Shown: positions 7,365 to 15,319 of the stretch, one piece after another | Position numbering within the stretch: position 1 is the first letter of the stretch | How the letters are laid out: each line of letters starts with the position of its first letter | NCBI RefSeq assembly: GCF_004117935.1 | Contig: NZ_SDOY01000145.1 | Location: 1 to 64,000 of the forward strand | From: Streptomyces roseicoloratus | GTDB taxonomy: Bacteria > Actinomycetota > Actinomycetes > Streptomycetales > Streptomycetaceae | Direction: 5' to 3' | Length of the DNA: 64,000 bases | Program-made: the position numbers and the translations under genes | The notes under the pieces: model-generated | Seen by the model: the letters and a program-made list of their open reading frames with translations, nothing else | Told to the model about the DNA's origin: nothing | The model's database searches: none

Positions 7365-7949
7365 TCACCGCTTCCGCGTGTACGTCCGCACGACGACCCC
7401 GTTCCCGAAGGACCGGACGTCTTCGAGCGCGAAGTCGCGCACGGCGAAGTCGGTGCCGAACATCGGCATTCCGGAGCCGTACACCTGCGGATAGCTCTTG
7501 ATGATCAGTTCGTCGATCTCGTCGGCGAGCTGACCGGCGATGTCGGCGCCGCCGCAGAGCCAGATGCCCAGCGGGCCGTCCTCGGCCTTGAGCTCGCGGA
7601 CCCGGGCGGCCAGGTCGCCGGCGACCAGTTCGACGTTGGGGTGGGGCGACTCGGTGAGCGAGCGGGTGGCGACGATCTCCCGCAGGTGGTTGTACGGGCT
7701 GGTGATGCCGGCGTCCAGGCCGACGCGGTACGAGCCGAGGCCCTGGATCACCGTGTCGAACCGCTTGCCGGGGGCGTCCGCGACGCCGAAGGCCTCGCGG
7801 ACGACGGTCGGGAGCGTCTCAGGGAACTCCTTGCTCATGAAGGCGGCGTACTCCTCGTCGACGAACGTGAACATCGACGAGGCGTCGCCGTCGGGGTCAC
7901 CGATGAAGCCGTCGAGGGAACAGGCGACGTAGTACGTGAGCTTGCGCAA
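7365..7949 (-). CDS. Dihydrofolate reductase family protein (RibD C-terminal type)
   Basis: 194 residues from a TTG start with GGAAAG upstream. The first residues (MRKLTYYVACSLDGFIGDPDGD) and the C-terminal LGIWLCGGADIAGQL plus DELIIKSYPQVYGSG are typical of the RibD C-terminal/DHFR-like NADPH-dependent reductases. The member here is not the folate-pathway DHFR; the substrate is unknown. A stand-alone gene with 132 bp upstream before the polyprenyl synthase stop. Confidence 0.82.
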   Translation of the reverse strand: MRKLTYYVACSLDGFIGDPDGDASSMFTFVDEEYAAFMSKEFPETLPTVVREAFGVADAPGKRFDTVIQGLGSYRVGLDAGITSPYNHLREIVATRSLTESPHPNVELVAGDLAARVRELKAEDGPLGIWLCGGADIAGQLADEIDELIIKSYPQVYGSGMPMFGTDFAVRDFALEDVRSFGNGVVVRTYTRKR

Positions 7950-8081
7950 ACCGGACTCTTTCCATGAGGAGGCAGTGGCGCGACATGCTGACCACTGCGC
8001 TCATAGTGCTCCACCCGTAGTGGTTACGCAAGCCGTTTTCGCACGGGGATTCACACCTGCCGCTCCCCGGCCCCGCGGGCG

Positions 8082-9134
8082 TCAGCGGGTGCGCCGGGTC
8101 ACGAACTCCGCGAGCGCCAGCAGGTCCCCCGCCGCCGACAGGTCCGGCACCGCCCGCGAGAGCTGCTCGACCGCGCGGGCCATCCGCTCGGCCGCCTGGC
8201 CCTGCGCCCAGTCCCGGCCGCCGGCCCGCTCCACCGCGTCCGCCGCCGCCCGCACCGCATCCGCGTCCAGGACCGGGCGGGCGTACAGCTCGGCCAGCTC
8301 CTCCCCCGCCGCGGTCCCGGAGGCGAGCGCGGCCACCACCGGCAGCGACTTCTTGTGCGCGACGAGATCGGCCCCGGCCGGCTTGCCCGTACGCCCCGGG
8401 TCGCCCCAGATGCCGATCAGGTCGTCGATCAGCTGGAAGGCCAGCCCGGCCTCCCGGCCGAAGGCGTCGAGCGCCGCGACCGCCTCCTCGTCGGCGCCCG
8501 CGTACAGAGCTCCCAGGGCACAGGCGCAGCCGAGGAGAGCCCCGGTCTTGGCGGTGGCCATCGCCACCACCTCGTCCAGGGACACCTCGTACGGCCCGCG
8601 CTGCTCGAAGGCGCAGTCCGCCTGCTGACCCGCGCACAGCTCGATCACACAGGCGGCGAGCCGGGCCGCGGCGGGAACGGAGGCCGGATGGGGATCCTCG
8701 GCGAGCAGCCGCAGCGCGAGCGCGTTCATCGCGTCGCCCGCGAGCAGGGCGTCGGGGATGCCGAAGACCTTCCAGGCGGTCGGCCGGTGACGGCGGGTCG
8801 GGTCCTCGTCGACGATGTCGTCGTGGAGCAGGGTGAAGTTGTGGGCCAGTTCCACCGCCGCGGCGGCCTTCACCGCGGGCGCCGGGTCGGCGCCGAGGGC
8901 GCGCGCGGCGGCGAGCACCAGGGCCGGGCGGATGGCCTTGCCGCCCTGCCCGTCCGCGGCCGGGCTGCCGTCGGCCTCCTCCCATCCGAAGTGGTAGGCG
9001 GCGATGCGCCGTATGGAACCGGGCAGGGACGCGACGGTCGTGCGGAGCTGGGGGTCGACGACGCTGCGCGTCCGGTCGAGGAGCAGCACGGCGCTCGGTC
9101 CCCCGGTCGCGGCGTCCACGCTGGTCGTGGTCAT
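8082..9134 (-). CDS. Polyprenyl (geranylgeranyl-type) diphosphate synthase, likely encapsulin cargo or partner
   Basis: Isoprenoid chain-elongation enzyme of about 350 residues. First aspartate-rich motif LLHDDIVDED (about 102-111) and second motif FQLIDDLIGIWGD are both intact, so it should be active; chain length cannot be read safely. The ATG at 9134 is preferred because AAGGTGA lies 8 nt upstream; an ATG at 9152 adds six residues. It starts 32 nt after the shell-protein stop and is surely in the same operon. The first about 20 residues (TTSVDAATGGPSA) look flexible, as expected of a cargo-loading tail in family 2 encapsulin cargos. Confidence 0.92.
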   Translation of the reverse strand: MTTTSVDAATGGPSAVLLLDRTRSVVDPQLRTTVASLPGSIRRIAAYHFGWEEADGSPAADGQGGKAIRPALVLAAARALGADPAPAVKAAAAVELAHNFTLLHDDIVDEDPTRRHRPTAWKVFGIPDALLAGDAMNALALRLLAEDPHPASVPAAARLAACVIELCAGQQADCAFEQRGPYEVSLDEVVAMATAKTGALLGCACALGALYAGADEEAVAALDAFGREAGLAFQLIDDLIGIWGDPGRTGKPAGADLVAHKKSLPVVAALASGTAAGEELAELYARPVLDADAVRAAADAVERAGGRDWAQGQAAERMARAVEQLSRAVPDLSAAGDLLALAEFVTRRTR

Positions 9135-9166
9135 GTTCTCGGTCACCTTCATGCCTCGGTGCGCGG

Positions 9167-10579
9167 TCAGTGCCGGCGGCCGGTCTCGACGTTCTCCAGG
9201 ACGCCCAGCGCGTCGGGAACCAGGACGGCCGCCGAGTAGTAGGCGGTGAGCAGGTACGAGACGATCGCCTTCTCGTCGATGCCCATGAAGCGGCGGGACA
9301 GGCCCGGCTCGATCTCGTCCGGCAGGCCGGTCTGGTGAAGCCCGACCACGCCCTGGTCCGACTCGCCCGTACGCATGCAGAGGATCGAGGTGGTGCCGGC
9401 GTCGGAGACCGGGATCTTGTCGCACGGGTAGATCGGGACGCCCCGCCAGGTCGTGATCCGGGTGCCGTCGACGTCGATCGTGTCGGGGACCAGCCCGCGC
9501 CGGTCGAGCTCGCGTCCGAAGGCGGCGATGGCCCGCGGATGGGCGAGGAACAGCCGGGAGTCGCGCCGGAGGGAGAGCAGCTCGTCCAGGTCGTCGGGGC
9601 CCGGCGCGCCGTCGTGGGGCTGGAGGCGCTGGCCGTGGTCACAGTTGGCGAGGAGGCCGAACTCCCGGTTGTTGACCAGCTCGTGCTCCTGGCGCTCGCG
9701 CAGCGCCTCGACCGTGAGCCGCACCTGGTGCTCGGTCTGGTCCATCGGGTGGTTGTAGAGGTCGGCCACGCGCGTGTGGACCCTGAGCACGGTCTGGGCG
9801 ACGCTCAGCTCGTACTCGCGCGGGGAGATCTCGTAGTCGACGAAGGTGTGCGGGATGACGGGCTCGCCGGCATGGCCCGCGGAGAGGTCGATGGCCGCCT
9901 CGCCGTGCCTGTTGGCGGGTCGCCTGGGCAGCACGGCGAACTCGGCGAGGTGGCCGGCGAGCGCGCCGGCCCGCGCGGCGACGCCGAGGACCTCGGCCCT
10001 GCCGAGTTCGAGGACCGTGCAGGCGGTGGCGGCGCGGGCGGTCCACTGCCAGGTGGCCTCCGCGCTGACCAGCGTGTCCTCGCCGAAGTAGGCGCCGTCG
10101 GCGAGGACGCCCAGCACGGTCTCGTCCCCGTAGGGCCCCTCGCCGAGCCGTTCGACCTTGCCGTGCGCGAGCAGGTGGACGCGGTCGGCGGTCCCGCCCC
10201 GGACGGCGATGACCTCGCCCGCCGCGTACTCCCGCTGCACGCAGCGCGCGGCCAGCTCGGCGAGGACGTCCTGGTCCTCGAACTCGCGCAGGGCGGGGAG
10301 TTCGCCGAGTTCGGCGGGGACGACCGCGACGCGCCCGCCGGTCTGCACGAAGGTGACCCGGCCGTCACCCACCGCGTAGCTCAGCCGCCGGTTCACCCGG
10401 TAGGCGCCTCCCCGCACCTGCACCCACGGCAGCGCGCGCAGCAGCCAGCGGGAGGTGATCTCCTGCATCTGCGGTGCCGACTTGGTGGTGCTCGCGAGGT
10501 TCCGCGCGGCGTCGGTGCCGAGACTCTGCTGCGGGGGCCCGCCCTCGCGCACCTCGCCGCCAAGCGAACGGACGGACAT
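9167..10579 (-). CDS. eshB: Family 2B encapsulin shell protein with cyclic-nucleotide-binding domain (EshA/EshB type)
   Basis: 470 residues, the length of the EshA family. The HK97-like shell fold is split by a cyclic-nucleotide-binding-like domain at about 101-215 (RCVQREYAAGEVIAVRGG, then GVLADGAYFGEDTL). The C-terminal part carries the conserved DNVxTW-like region TRITTWRGVPIYPCDKIPV and GIDEKAIVSYLLTAYYS. EshA proteins are now known as family 2B encapsulins that build icosahedral compartments around terpene-related enzymes. The phosphate-binding cassette looks unusual: after FGED, the stretch EATWQWTARAAT has Trp/Gln where cAMP binders usually have Arg. Ribosome site GAGAGGAAG upstream. 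From memory, the S. coelicolor counterpart is SCO5249. Confidence 0.93.
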   Translation of the reverse strand: MSVRSLGGEVREGGPPQQSLGTDAARNLASTTKSAPQMQEITSRWLLRALPWVQVRGGAYRVNRRLSYAVGDGRVTFVQTGGRVAVVPAELGELPALREFEDQDVLAELAARCVQREYAAGEVIAVRGGTADRVHLLAHGKVERLGEGPYGDETVLGVLADGAYFGEDTLVSAEATWQWTARAATACTVLELGRAEVLGVAARAGALAGHLAEFAVLPRRPANRHGEAAIDLSAGHAGEPVIPHTFVDYEISPREYELSVAQTVLRVHTRVADLYNHPMDQTEHQVRLTVEALRERQEHELVNNREFGLLANCDHGQRLQPHDGAPGPDDLDELLSLRRDSRLFLAHPRAIAAFGRELDRRGLVPDTIDVDGTRITTWRGVPIYPCDKIPVSDAGTTSILCMRTGESDQGVVGLHQTGLPDEIEPGLSRRFMGIDEKAIVSYLLTAYYSAAVLVPDALGVLENVETGRRH

Positions 10580-10896
10580 GGAACTTCCTCTCGATACGAC
10601 AAATCTGCGAGGGAAAGCCTTTCAGCACGCAGCGTGCTCGCGCCATTACACAAAAGAGTGGGTGTCGACCGCCTCCGGCTGGGCATTGGCGCACGATTTC
10701 CGGACGCCCGTACGGCCCGCGCGAGCACCCCGCGGCCCGTGCGGCATGCGCGAGCGCCCCGCTCGACCTCCCCCCCGGCCGGATCGGCTCGCACACCGTC
10801 CGAACGGATGGCAGTGGAGTCCGTCCCTCCGGTACTCCGGTGGGACCGGAGGAGACCCGGAGGAAGCCGGATCCCCCGTCCCGAAAGGAGCCGGTC
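10580..10896. promoter_or_regulatory. Divergent promoter region between eshB and the amidase gene
   Basis: 317 bp without a gene. It holds a perfect palindrome AGCACGC-A-GCGTGCT at 10624-10638, 45-59 bp upstream of the eshB start, and a 7-bp hairpin CTCCGGT-GGG-ACCGGAG at 10835-10851 just before the amidase ribosome site AAAGGAG (10884-10890). A short A/T-richer patch (CCATTACACAAAAGAG, near 10643-10658) could contain the eshB promoter. Confidence 0.55.
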
Positions 10897-11487
10897 ATGG
10901 CCCCACCCATGTCCGCGAGCCGCTTCGTCGACGCCCTGCGCGACGAGGGTCTGACCGTCGTCGAGGTCGGCCAGTGGCGCACCCACAACCGCAACCACAA
11001 GGGCCCCTGGGGCCCCGTGCACGGCGTGATGATCCACCACACCGTCACCCGGGGCACCAGCAACACCGTCCGCATCTGCCGGGACGGCTACGAGAGCCTG
11101 CCCGGGCCGCTGTGCCACGGCGTGATCGCCAAGGACGGCACCGTCCACCTGGTCGGCTACGGCAGGGCCAACCACGCCGGCCTCGGCGACGACGAGGTGC
11201 TGCGGGCGGTCATCGCCGAGAAGCGCCTCCCCCGCGACGACGAGGCCACCACCGACGGGAACCGCCACTTCTACGGCTTCGAGTGCGAGAACCTCGGCAA
11301 CGGCAAGGACCCGTGGCCCAAGGTCCAGCTGGACGCCATCGCCAAGGCCGCGGCCGCCGTCTGCCGGGTGCACGGCTGGACCCACCGCTCGGTCATCGGC
11401 CACCTGGAGTGGCAGCCGGGCAAGGTCGACCCGCGCGGTTTCACCATGGCGTCGATGCGCGAGCGGATCGCCGAACGCCTGCGCTGA
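10897..11487 (+). CDS. N-acetylmuramoyl-L-alanine amidase (type 2/PGRP fold)
   Basis: 196 residues from the ATG at 10897, chosen for AAAGGAG 6 nt upstream. The amidase_2 domain shows the first zinc ligands in VMIHHTVTRG, the region GYGRANHAG, and the later GWTHRSVIGHLEWQPGKVDP with the third ligand and the catalytic-site lysine. Predicted to cut the bond between muramic acid and the stem peptide. I see no signal peptide, so it may act in the cytoplasm or leave by another route, unlike most cell-wall amidases. Confidence 0.88.
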   Translation: MAPPMSASRFVDALRDEGLTVVEVGQWRTHNRNHKGPWGPVHGVMIHHTVTRGTSNTVRICRDGYESLPGPLCHGVIAKDGTVHLVGYGRANHAGLGDDEVLRAVIAEKRLPRDDEATTDGNRHFYGFECENLGNGKDPWPKVQLDAIAKAAAAVCRVHGWTHRSVIGHLEWQPGKVDPRGFTMASMRERIAERLR

Positions 11488-11510
11488 CCGGCCGCCGTCA
11501 CCACGGGACG

Positions 11511-11675
11511 GCGGCCGGGGGATGCGCGGGGTCGCGGCCGGGGGACGCGCGGGATCGCGGCCGGTCAGCGTGGGGAGCGGCGGCCGGGGAGCGCGTCGGC
11601 GGCAGCCGGGAGCATGCTGGACGGCGGCCGGGGGACGCGCGGGATCGCGTCCAGGGAGCGCGCGGGATCGCGTTC
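11511..11675. repeat. Degenerate GC-rich direct repeats between amidase and deaminase genes
   Basis: Copies and near-copies of CGGCCGGGGGACGCGCGG plus GATCGCG occur at about 11512, 11535, 11625 and, more degenerate, 11650. They fill most of the 213-bp gap between the amidase stop and the next gene's start. No regulatory motif is otherwise obvious. Confidence 0.6.
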
Positions 11676-11700
11676 GGTCAGCGCGTTGGACAATGGCCGG

Positions 11701-12636
11701 GTGAACGCGTTCGACCTCGCTCTCTCCCGGCTGCGGCCCCGGCTGCCGTCCCCTCTGGAGCCCGTCGATGACGAGCGCTTCACCCGGCGCGGGCTGCGGC
11801 TGCTGCTCAAGCGCGACGACCTGATCCACCCGGACCTGCCGGGCAACAAGTGGCGCAAACTGGCGCTCAACCTGCGGGAGGCCGCGGGCCGGCCCGTGCT
11901 GACCTTCGGCGGCGCCTACTCCAACCACCTGCGCGCCACGGCCGCCGCCGGCCGGCTGCTCGGCTTCCCCACCGTCGGGGTGGTGCGCGGGGGCGAGCTG
12001 GCGGACCGCCCCCTCAACCCCTCGCTGGCGCGCTGCGCGGCGGACGGGATGCGGCTGCTGTTCGTCGACCGCGCCACGTACCGCGCCAAGAACGACCCCG
12101 CCGTCCTCGCCCGGATCCTGGAGCGGCTCCCGGAGGACGGGTACGACGGATACGACGACGTGTACGCCGTCCCCGAGGGCGGCAGCAACGCGCTCGCCGT
12201 CCGCGGCTGCGCCGGGCTCGGCGGCGAGCTGCGCGGTGCCGCGGACGTGGCCGCCGTCGCGTGCGGCACCGGCGGCACCCTCGCGGGCCTCGCGGCCGGC
12301 TTCGACGGCCGGACCCTGGGCGTGCCGGTACTGAAGGGCGGTTTCCTCGGCGGCGAGATCACCGCCTTGCAGGAGGCCGCGTACGGCGGACCGCGCGGCG
12401 AGTGGAGCCTGGACGAACGCTTCCACGGTGGCGGATACGCCCGTACGACCCCCGAACTGGACGCTTTCGCACGGGATTTCGAACGCCGTCACGGCGCGCG
12501 GCATGGACTCGCCATCGAGCGACTGTATGTGGCCAAAATGCTCCACGGACTGGTGACGCTCGCCGAGGAGGGCGCCTTCCCGTCCGGCACCCGGATCGCC
12601 GCGGTGATCACGGGCGCGCCGGAACCCCGGCCGTAA
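11701..12636 (+). CDS. PLP-dependent ACC deaminase / D-cysteine desulfhydrase family enzyme
   Basis: 311 residues from the GTG at 11701; a start further upstream (11614) would run through the repeat tract and is less likely. The fold-type II PLP lysine is in PGNKWRKLALNL, followed by TFGGAYSNHLRAT, the family signature. The glycine-rich phosphate loop is ACGTGGTLAGLAAG. Homologues deaminate 1-aminocyclopropane-1-carboxylate or desulfhydrate D-cysteine; the choice depends on a few active-site residues I cannot judge. No strong ribosome site is visible. Confidence 0.82.
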   Translation: MNAFDLALSRLRPRLPSPLEPVDDERFTRRGLRLLLKRDDLIHPDLPGNKWRKLALNLREAAGRPVLTFGGAYSNHLRATAAAGRLLGFPTVGVVRGGELADRPLNPSLARCAADGMRLLFVDRATYRAKNDPAVLARILERLPEDGYDGYDDVYAVPEGGSNALAVRGCAGLGGELRGAADVAAVACGTGGTLAGLAAGFDGRTLGVPVLKGGFLGGEITALQEAAYGGPRGEWSLDERFHGGGYARTTPELDAFARDFERRHGARHGLAIERLYVAKMLHGLVTLAEEGAFPSGTRIAAVITGAPEPRP

Positions 12637-12715
12637 CCCGCCCGTAGGCCGGCCCCCCGGCCGTAGGCCGGCCCCCCCCCTCCCGGCCGTAACCCGCCCC
12701 GTAGGCCGGAACCCT
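12627..12715. repeat. GGCCGTA-type repeats between convergent genes
   Basis: CGGCCGTAACCCGCCCGTAGG occurs near 12627 and again, with one extra C, near 12684; between them lie further CGGCCGTAGGCCGGCCCCC units. The array begins inside the last codons of the deaminase-like gene and fills the gap to the antiporter stop at 12772. It may help end transcription from both sides. Confidence 0.55.
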
Positions 12716-12771
12716 CCGCGAACGGGCCGCCGCAGCAGGGGGCGATCCCCTCCCCCTCGCCCGCCGCGCCC

Positions 12772-14367
12772 TCAGTCGTTCTCCTCCCGGTACGCCGCCG
12801 CCTCCTCCAGGTCGAGCCGGCGCAGCAGGGTGCGCATCATCTCGTCGTCGATGCGGCGGGCGTCGCGGAGTTCGACGAAGACCGCGCGCTCGGCGGCGAT
12901 CATCTCCCTGGCGAGCCGGCGGTAGGTGTCGTCCGCGGTCTCGCCGGTGACCTCGTTGACGGTGCCGAGGCGCTCCCAGACGGCGTTGCGGCGGCGTTCC
13001 ATGACCGTGCGCAGCCGGTCGGCGAGCGGGCCGGGGAGGGCGTTGCGTTCGTCGGCGAGGAGGGCGTCGAGCCGGGCCTCGGCGGCCCGCGACGCCTCGC
13101 TCTGGGCCTGTGCCTCGGCGAGGGTCTCCTGGACGCGGTCGCGGGCGGGCAGCTTCAGGGCCCGGATCAGCGGCGGCAGGGTGAGGCCCTGGACGACGAG
13201 GGTGCCGATGACGGTGGTGAAGGTGAGGAAGAGGACGAGGTTGCGGGACGGGAACTCGACGTCGCCCGAGACGACCGGGATGGAGAAGGCGATGGCGAGC
13301 GAGACGACACCCCGCATGCCGGCCCAGCCGACGATCACCGGCCCCCTCCAGTCCACGCCCTGCTCCCGCCGTCTGACACGGGCGGACAGCGCGCGGGGCA
13401 GGAAGGTCGCGGGGAAGACCCACACGAAGCGGACCACGACCACGAAGACGAAGACCCCGGCCGCGTACCAGGCGGCCTCGCCGATCCCGTACGGGCCGAG
13501 GCCCCGGACCACGAAGGGCAGCTGGAGGCCGATCAGCGCGAAGACGGCGGATTCCAGGACGAAGGCGACCATCCGCCACACCGCCTCTTCCTGGAGCCGG
13601 GTGGCGAAGTCGACCTGCCAGTTCTTGTGGCCGAGGAAGAGGCCGACCACGACGACGGCGAGCACGCCGGAGGCCCCGACCTCCTCGGCGGCGGCGTACG
13701 CGACGAACGGGATCAGCAGGGAGAGGGTGTTCTGCAGCAGGGCCTCGCGCAGATGGGTGCGCAGCCAGTGGATCGGCACCATGAGGAGCAGGCCGACGCC
13801 GACGCCGCCGACCGCGGCGAGCGCGAACTCCTCCAGGCCGCCGGCCCAGCTGATGCCCTCCCCCACGGCGGCGGCGAGAGCCACCTTGTAGGCGGTGATC
13901 GCGGTCGCGTCGTTCACCAGGGACTCGCCCTGGAGGATCGTGGTGATGCGGTTCGGCAACCCGAGCCGGCGGGCGATGGCGGTGGCGGCGACCGCGTCGG
14001 GCGGGGCGATGACCGCGCCGAGGACGAGGGCCGCGGTCAGCGGCAGCTCGGGGACGAGGACGTACGCGAGCCAGCCCACCGCCACGGTCGCGAAGAGCAC
14101 GTAGCCGACGGAGAGCAGGGCGACCGGCCGGATGTTGGCGCGCAGGTCGAGGTACGAGGACTCGACGGCGGCCGTGTAGAGCAGCGGCGGCAGGATCAGC
14201 GGGAGCACGATGTGCGGGTCGAGGGTGTAGTCGGGCACGCCGGGCACGTACGCGGCGGCGAGGCCGACGGCGACGAGGAGCAGCGGCGCGGGCACCGGCG
14301 TCCGGCGGGCGAGGCCCGCCACGGTGGTGCTCGCCGCGACCAGTGCCACCAGTTGCAGTGCGTCCAT
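12772..14367 (-). CDS. Na+/H+ antiporter (CPA1 family)
   Basis: 531 residues from the ATG at 14367. About 12 membrane segments fill residues 1-400; the CPA1 ion-binding region is seen as GAVIAPPDAVAATAI and GESLVNDATAI, with the Asp pairs expected for proton/sodium exchange. The last about 130 residues are a charged cytoplasmic tail rich in Ala/Glu/Arg that looks helical. Likely role: pH and sodium homeostasis. Divergent from the UBP zinc-finger gene with 52 bp between starts. Confidence 0.9.
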   Translation of the reverse strand: MDALQLVALVAASTTVAGLARRTPVPAPLLLVAVGLAAAYVPGVPDYTLDPHIVLPLILPPLLYTAAVESSYLDLRANIRPVALLSVGYVLFATVAVGWLAYVLVPELPLTAALVLGAVIAPPDAVAATAIARRLGLPNRITTILQGESLVNDATAITAYKVALAAAVGEGISWAGGLEEFALAAVGGVGVGLLLMVPIHWLRTHLREALLQNTLSLLIPFVAYAAAEEVGASGVLAVVVVGLFLGHKNWQVDFATRLQEEAVWRMVAFVLESAVFALIGLQLPFVVRGLGPYGIGEAAWYAAGVFVFVVVVRFVWVFPATFLPRALSARVRRREQGVDWRGPVIVGWAGMRGVVSLAIAFSIPVVSGDVEFPSRNLVLFLTFTTVIGTLVVQGLTLPPLIRALKLPARDRVQETLAEAQAQSEASRAAEARLDALLADERNALPGPLADRLRTVMERRRNAVWERLGTVNEVTGETADDTYRRLAREMIAAERAVFVELRDARRIDDEMMRTLLRRLDLEEAAAYREEND

Positions 14368-14419
14368 GCCGCGTCCGTCTCTCCTCGTGTCACTCGCGCC
14401 ACAACGTAACCTGGCCATC

Positions 14420-14680
14420 ATGAGCGAGTGCCCGCACGTTGCCGAGGTGCCGCGCCCCGAACCGGCGCCGCTGCACGACACCTGCCCGGAGTGCCTTGCC
14501 GACGGCACGCACCCCGTCCAGCTGCGGCTCTGTCTGAGCTGCGGGCACGTGGGCTGCTGCGACTCGTCGGTGGGCCGGCACGCGACGGCGCACTTCCGGA
14601 GCACCGGGCACCCGGTGATGCGGACCTTCGAGCCGAACGAACGCTGGCGGTGGTGCTTCGTGGACGGTTCGATCGTCTGA
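14420..14680 (+). CDS. UBP-type zinc-finger protein
   Basis: 86 residues from the ATG at 14420. The ZnF-UBP pattern is clear: CPHV near the start, CPECLADG, LCLSCGHVGCCDSSVGRHATAHF, then GHPVMRTFEPNERWRWCFVD. In eukaryotes this finger binds ubiquitin C-termini; bacterial versions are small stand-alone proteins whose partner is unknown, possibly other C-terminal peptides. Divergent from the antiporter gene. Confidence 0.88.
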   Translation: MSECPHVAEVPRPEPAPLHDTCPECLADGTHPVQLRLCLSCGHVGCCDSSVGRHATAHFRSTGHPVMRTFEPNERWRWCFVDGSIV

Positions 14681-14905
14681 CGGCTGGGTACGTCACCCCT
14701 CCGCGGGTTCTCCGCGGCCGCCGGGCGCGTACGGCGGGTCCATCGGGCGGGGCGTCGGACGGGGGCGGTCCTGCCGGGCCCCCGGCGACACGGCGGGACG
14801 GATCGCGATAGCGTCTCGGCGGACTGCGCAACGACTGCGTACCGCCAGGTCCGGGGAGCTTCCTTCCCGGACCCCGAAAGAGCTTGTGCCACCTTGGAGG
14901 TGAGG
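14681..14905 (+). promoter_or_regulatory. Leader region of the anti-sigma/sigma operon
   Basis: About 225 bp between the UBP gene and the anti-sigma gene. It contains a hairpin GGTCCGGG (14848-14855)/CCCGGACC (14866-14873) ending about 33 nt before the start codon. No promoter can be fixed by eye, but sigH-type operons in S. coelicolor have several stress promoters here. Confidence 0.4.
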
Positions 14906-15319
14906 GTGTCCCAGATCGCAGGCGAGCCCGGGACCCAGGACTTCGTGGAAGTCCGGCTGCCCGCTGCGGGTGCCTACCTGTCCGTGCTGCGTACGGCCAC
15001 GGCCGGTCTCGCGGCGCGCTTGGACTTCACCCTCGACGAGATCGAGGACCTGCGGATCGCCGTCGACGAGGCGTGCGCGATCCTGCTCCAGCAGGCGGTG
15101 CCCGGCTCGGTGCTGAGCTGTGTGTTCCGCCTGGTCGACGACTCCCTGGACGTGACGGTGTCGGCTCCGACGACCGACGGCCGGGCGCCGGAGCGGGACA
15201 CGTTCGCGTGGACGGTGCTGTCGGCGCTCGCGGGCAAGGTGGAGTCGTCGGTGGCCGAGGACCGTACGGTCTCCATCAGCCTGTACAAACAGCGCGGCGC
15301 GGGGCCAGGCCCGGCGTGA
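14906..15319 (+). CDS. ushX: Anti-sigma factor of the RsbW-like kinase family (UshX/PrsH type)
   Basis: 137 residues from the GTG at 14906 (SQIAGEPGTQDFVEV), placed 5 nt after GGAGG. The GHKL ATPase fold is visible: DEIEDLRIAVDEACAILL carries the N-box (here with Asp/Glu-Ala-Cys), and the later glycine box is weak, as in many Streptomyces anti-sigma factors. Predicted to hold the downstream SigB-like factor inactive until released by stress. Its stop overlaps the sigma gene's GTG (GTGA at 15316-15319), so the two are made in a fixed ratio. Confidence 0.88.
   Translation: MSQIAGEPGTQDFVEVRLPAAGAYLSVLRTATAGLAARLDFTLDEIEDLRIAVDEACAILLQQAVPGSVLSCVFRLVDDSLDVTVSAPTTDGRAPERDTFAWTVLSALAGKVESSVAEDRTVSISLYKQRGAGPGPA

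Noticed and set aside
871..10579. A 2-methylisoborneol operon (encapsulin with terpene cyclase and methyltransferase)
   Set aside because: There is no terpene cyclase, and the methyltransferase at 871-1653 is 7 kb away beyond unrelated genes.
10393..12546. A 717-residue minus-strand frame across the amidase and deaminase-like genes
   Set aside because: Shadow of two plus-strand enzymes; the sequence is low-complexity Ala/Gly/Arg and includes the repeat tract.
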